NCBI RefSeq assembly: GCF_020882245.1
Contig: NC_083598.1
Location: forward strand, 56,891,858-56,955,857
Direction of reading: 5' to 3'
DNA: 64,000 nt
Source of the DNA: Rhopalosiphum padi
Taxonomy: Eukaryota > Arthropoda > Insecta > Hemiptera > Aphididae
The position numbers were made by a program, and so were the translations under genes. How positions within the stretch are numbered: position 1 is the first letter of the stretch; every line of letters starts with the position of its first letter. The notes under the pieces are model-generated. The model did no database searches, was not told where the DNA came from, and saw nothing but the letters and a program-made list of their open reading frames with translations. Positions 61,201-64,000 of this stretch are shown one piece after another.

Positions 61201-63267
61201 GATACAAAATAGTTTATATATTTTTTTTCGATCTTGACGAATGTTGTCAAAATTCTAACTTCAATGCGTTACACTAAAAAAACAAAATCAATTTTGTCGG
61301 AAATTGGATTTGTGTAAAATTTCCGTTAACCTTATTTTTAATTTTTTTTCTTGGATTATAAAATCTACTTTTAGGAACTTTTTACATTTTATCCCCTGAA
61401 GTACCAATTTAATATCCAATTTTGTAATAGAAACCACCCCTTTTTGAAAATCGAAACATCACCGTTCATAATCTATTCGAATTTGATTAAATTTAAATGT
61501 AATTGGTGCTGTGTAATTACTACCCATTTTTTGATTATTTTGATTAATCCAATTTACTTCCAAAAAAAACACTTTTGATAGACAATATTGAAATTCAATA
61601 CATTATTTCACTAGTAAAAAAAAATACATAATTTTAAAATCAATAGATTCATTACTCTGCTCAGAATCTAAAATATATATCACGATGATAATAAACATAC
61701 CTATATTATAATATACTACTATTATATTCTATGTGCTTGCAAAAATAAGGAACATTGTAGCTTTATAAGCACTTAGAAGATTTATTAAAATTAGAGTTTT
61801 AAGATAATATGTTTTAGTCATCTAAATCAGTTAAGGCTTTTAATTTTTGTATCTTAATATAGAACTTATTACATTTTGTAATAATTGGGATAAATCCTCA
61901 CAATAAATAAATAATAAATATGCACTTCCTATCTATTAGATTCTGAGCGGAACGATTAATCACTAAAGTATTTTTTTCATTATATACAGTGGATTATCAT
62001 TGAATTAAAACTTTACAGAATTCATTATAATGATTTACTCAATAACGAGTTCCACTCGACATCTAATGTACAGCAAAGCGGGTAGGTAATCGAGTGGGTA
62101 TCGCTTGTCACATTTTAAGATATAGTATTATGTGATTTACACTGCAGTAGTGTATGTAATGAGTAGGTAATTTGTATTTTATTTATTATAGGAATGACAT
62201 ACAAGTACTTTTGAAAACAAATCCTTTATTTGTTTATGAATCAATGTATGTTGAATCAGTAGAGTTGTTCTATAAAATATGCAAAGGTACACAACGAGGC
62301 CCGTGTCAAAATATTGAGTTCATATATCCAGGTAAAAATAATGAAAAATATATAGTGACATTAATGTCGAGGAAATCAGATAAATAATACTTTATTTAAC
62401 AGGAACAAAATGGTGTGGGCCAGGTAATATTGCTAAAAATTATTCAGATCTGGGAGTTTATCGTGATGAAGATATTTGTTGTCGAGAACATGATCATTGT
62501 ACCAGAACTTTAGAAACTGGTCAATGTTATTTTAATCTTTGTAATACTTCTCCTTATACTAGGTAAATTAGTTTATTTTATTTATTTTAGTGTCTTATTA
62601 CTATACTATAATAAATTTACAATAAAAATAACTGATTTATTTAAGATTATAAGAGTAACAAATATTTATTATTTTTATTTTTGTGTCCAAAGAAACTTTT
62701 TCTAGTAACAAAAATGATCAACTTTGATGGAGGTTTCTCACATCAAACTGGATCTAGTTATTACTTTTGGAAGGTTAAAATTTAAAATTCTCAGTATTTT
62801 TTAAAATAATTTTAAAAATACTAAAAAATTTTTGTTAAGATCTTAATATTAATTAAAATAATTGTTTGGTAGATTCAATAGATTTTATAGATTAAATTAA
62901 AAAAATAATTTGTTTACGTTTCAGATCTCATTGTGAATGCGATGGAAAATTTCAGCAATGTTTAAACAAAGTCAATACATCCACTGCTCACACATTGGGT
63001 GTCATATTTTTTAATATAGTAAAAGTGATGTGCTTTAAAGAAGAATGTCTGTTTGGGTAAGTAAAAAAACAAAACACGAATATTATAATTCAAACTTTAT
63101 AATATTTAATTTGTTTAAATTATATTCTAAGGGGATGTATCCAAAAGTTTGAAATAATACCAAATTATCATCAACAAGGTAGAAGTATGGATATCCTGAC
63201 CACAGATCATCTATTCAATATTTTTACAAAAATTGTAACGGATTTTGTGCGTTATGCATTAAAATGA
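58204..63267 (+). CDS. Secreted group III phospholipase A2
   Basis: Group III sPLA2s hydrolyse the sn-2 ester of phospholipids with calcium; the family includes bee venom PLA2 but also ordinary insect immune and eicosanoid enzymes. Six exons: 58204-58209, 58909-59048, 62192-62331, 62403-62562, 62925-63056, 63132-63267, giving 237 residues. Exon 1 holds only Met-Lys; the rest of the signal peptide (IKLILILLFFAAMSANCSG) is in exon 2. The calcium loop WCGPGN is at 99-104 and the catalytic CCREHDHC at 121-128 (His125-Asp126), with cysteines continuing to the C-terminus. It is intact, with no sign of decay. A role in saliva, immunity or lipid signalling cannot be chosen from sequence. AATAAA at 63590-63595. 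Confidence 0.93.
61200..61990. repeat. Dispersed repeat in PLA2 intron 2
   Basis: Contains CTGCTCAGAATCTAAAATAT (about 61655) and, about 280 bp on in inverse orientation, TTAGATTCTGAGCGGAACGA. The same GCTCAGAATCTAAAA string is at about 52697. These are probably ends of a common transposon family. Edges unresolved. Confidence 0.45.
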
Positions 63268-64000
63268 ATGTATACTTATTTAATTTTTAAACGATTTAAT
63301 ACGCTGGTCATTGACTATATCATTATTATCATTTATTTTATTACATAAATATTAAAATAGGTAAAATACTAAAAAAAAAAGAACTGAAAATAAAAAAAAT
63401 TAAAAATTAAAAAAAATAGCAAATGAAAGTGGTTCTAATGGGTGGCTGCTTTCCTCAAAAATGTCACACTATATATAAATGTTATTAAGAGGATAGGATG
63501 TATTTTTTTTTTAATAATTTGTATATAAAATCTGTTTCACATATACTTATTGTGCCAAGTTGTATAGATTGTAGATTTCATATAAAAATAATAAACAATT
63601 TTTTTATTACATTATACAATATACACGTCATTAAAACATGATAGTATTTTTAAATAATAAAAATATCTATTATTGTTAAGAAACTATACTCGTAGTTTGT
63701 ACTACCTATACAAATAAATGACAAATAATTTAATATATTTTTGACTTTCTTCGCATTTATTATAATTTACAACTCAGCTGAATACTTTTGAAAATCATAG
63801 AAGATGCATCTGTCCCTATCTAATTCCGGGTGGATAGATGTTAAGTAGTGTTTCATTTTTTTAAATTAATTAAAAAAACTCAATCTTTTGTAATTTCCAT
63901 TCGAAAAAAACTAAAAAATTTAGTTGTTGGTTTAAAAAAATAAAATTATGAAAATCAGAAAATGTGATTTAATTTTTAAGGTACTTATTGTACATGAAAT
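63268..64000. other. 3' flank of the PLA2 gene, no further gene seen
   Basis: AT-rich sequence with the PLA2 polyadenylation signal at 63590. No other coding or structured feature is recognised before the window ends. Confidence 0.6.

Noticed and set aside
62172..62387. Separate 71-residue gene at 62172
   Set aside because: It is PLA2 exon 3 read with intron sequence on both sides; the exon 62192-62331 joins its neighbours in phase.
1..64000. tRNA or rRNA genes, CRISPR arrays, riboswitches, viral integrations
   Set aside because: Read for by eye on both strands; no cloverleaf-like tRNA boxes, rRNA blocks, regularly spaced repeats or recognisable viral proteins were found. A covariance-model scan would be needed to exclude small RNAs.

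Overview
The window is nuclear DNA of an insect, most likely an aphid. The evidence is an AT-rich background, spliced genes with short AT-rich introns, insect-type orthologues, many short non-autonomous DNA transposons, and frequent TAGGTA/TACCTA strings of the kind seen in aphid genomes. The species cannot be fixed from the sequence alone. Exon models were built by hand from reading frames, GT/AG sites and remembered family alignments. In every multi-exon model the phases close exactly.

Layout. At the left edge lies the first coding exon of CDK8 (minus, running off the window). It is followed by Dtd1, D-aminoacyl-tRNA deacylase (minus, 3471-7179), whose last intron carries two hAT-type miniature elements. 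From about 7.2 to 19.2 kb there is no recognisable intact gene. This block holds a 195-bp tandem repeat, a multi-kilobase unit present in about four decayed copies, a 665-bp terminal-inverted-repeat insertion with an 'empty' paralogous site, and an inverted repeat pair at about 7.57 and 18.7 kb. On its minus strand a short coding-like module (core peptide LGFVSTRRKI and variants) recurs at least four times, with more distant exon-like relatives. This is the least explained part of the window.

From 19.2 to 41.1 kb lies a compact housekeeping cluster: ACP1-type low-molecular-weight tyrosine phosphatase (+), VPS33A (-), a 68-residue COX8-like mitochondrial membrane protein (+), ETFB (+, intronless and strikingly GC-rich), VPS53 (-), a seven-bladed WD40 protein of unassigned orthology (+), and UBE2L3/UbcH7 (-). 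Several neighbours are divergent and probably share promoters (VPS33A/COX8-like, VPS53/WD40). ACP1 and VPS33A converge and may overlap in their 3' UTRs. VPS33A (HOPS/CORVET) and VPS53 (GARP/EARP) both serve endolysosomal vesicle tethering, but nothing here shows that their proximity is functional.

From 41 to 64 kb the sequence is gene-poor. It contains an apolipoprotein D-type lipocalin (46039-50729, +) with a basic C-terminal extension and a secreted group III phospholipase A2 (58204-63267, +) whose initiator exon has only two codons. Mobile elements in this half include a Helitron (36532-37955), a hAT element with a perfect 8-bp target duplication (42730-43077) and a long-TIR element in UBE2L3 intron 1. 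A near-perfect 425-bp palindromic element sits further left, in VPS53 intron 5.
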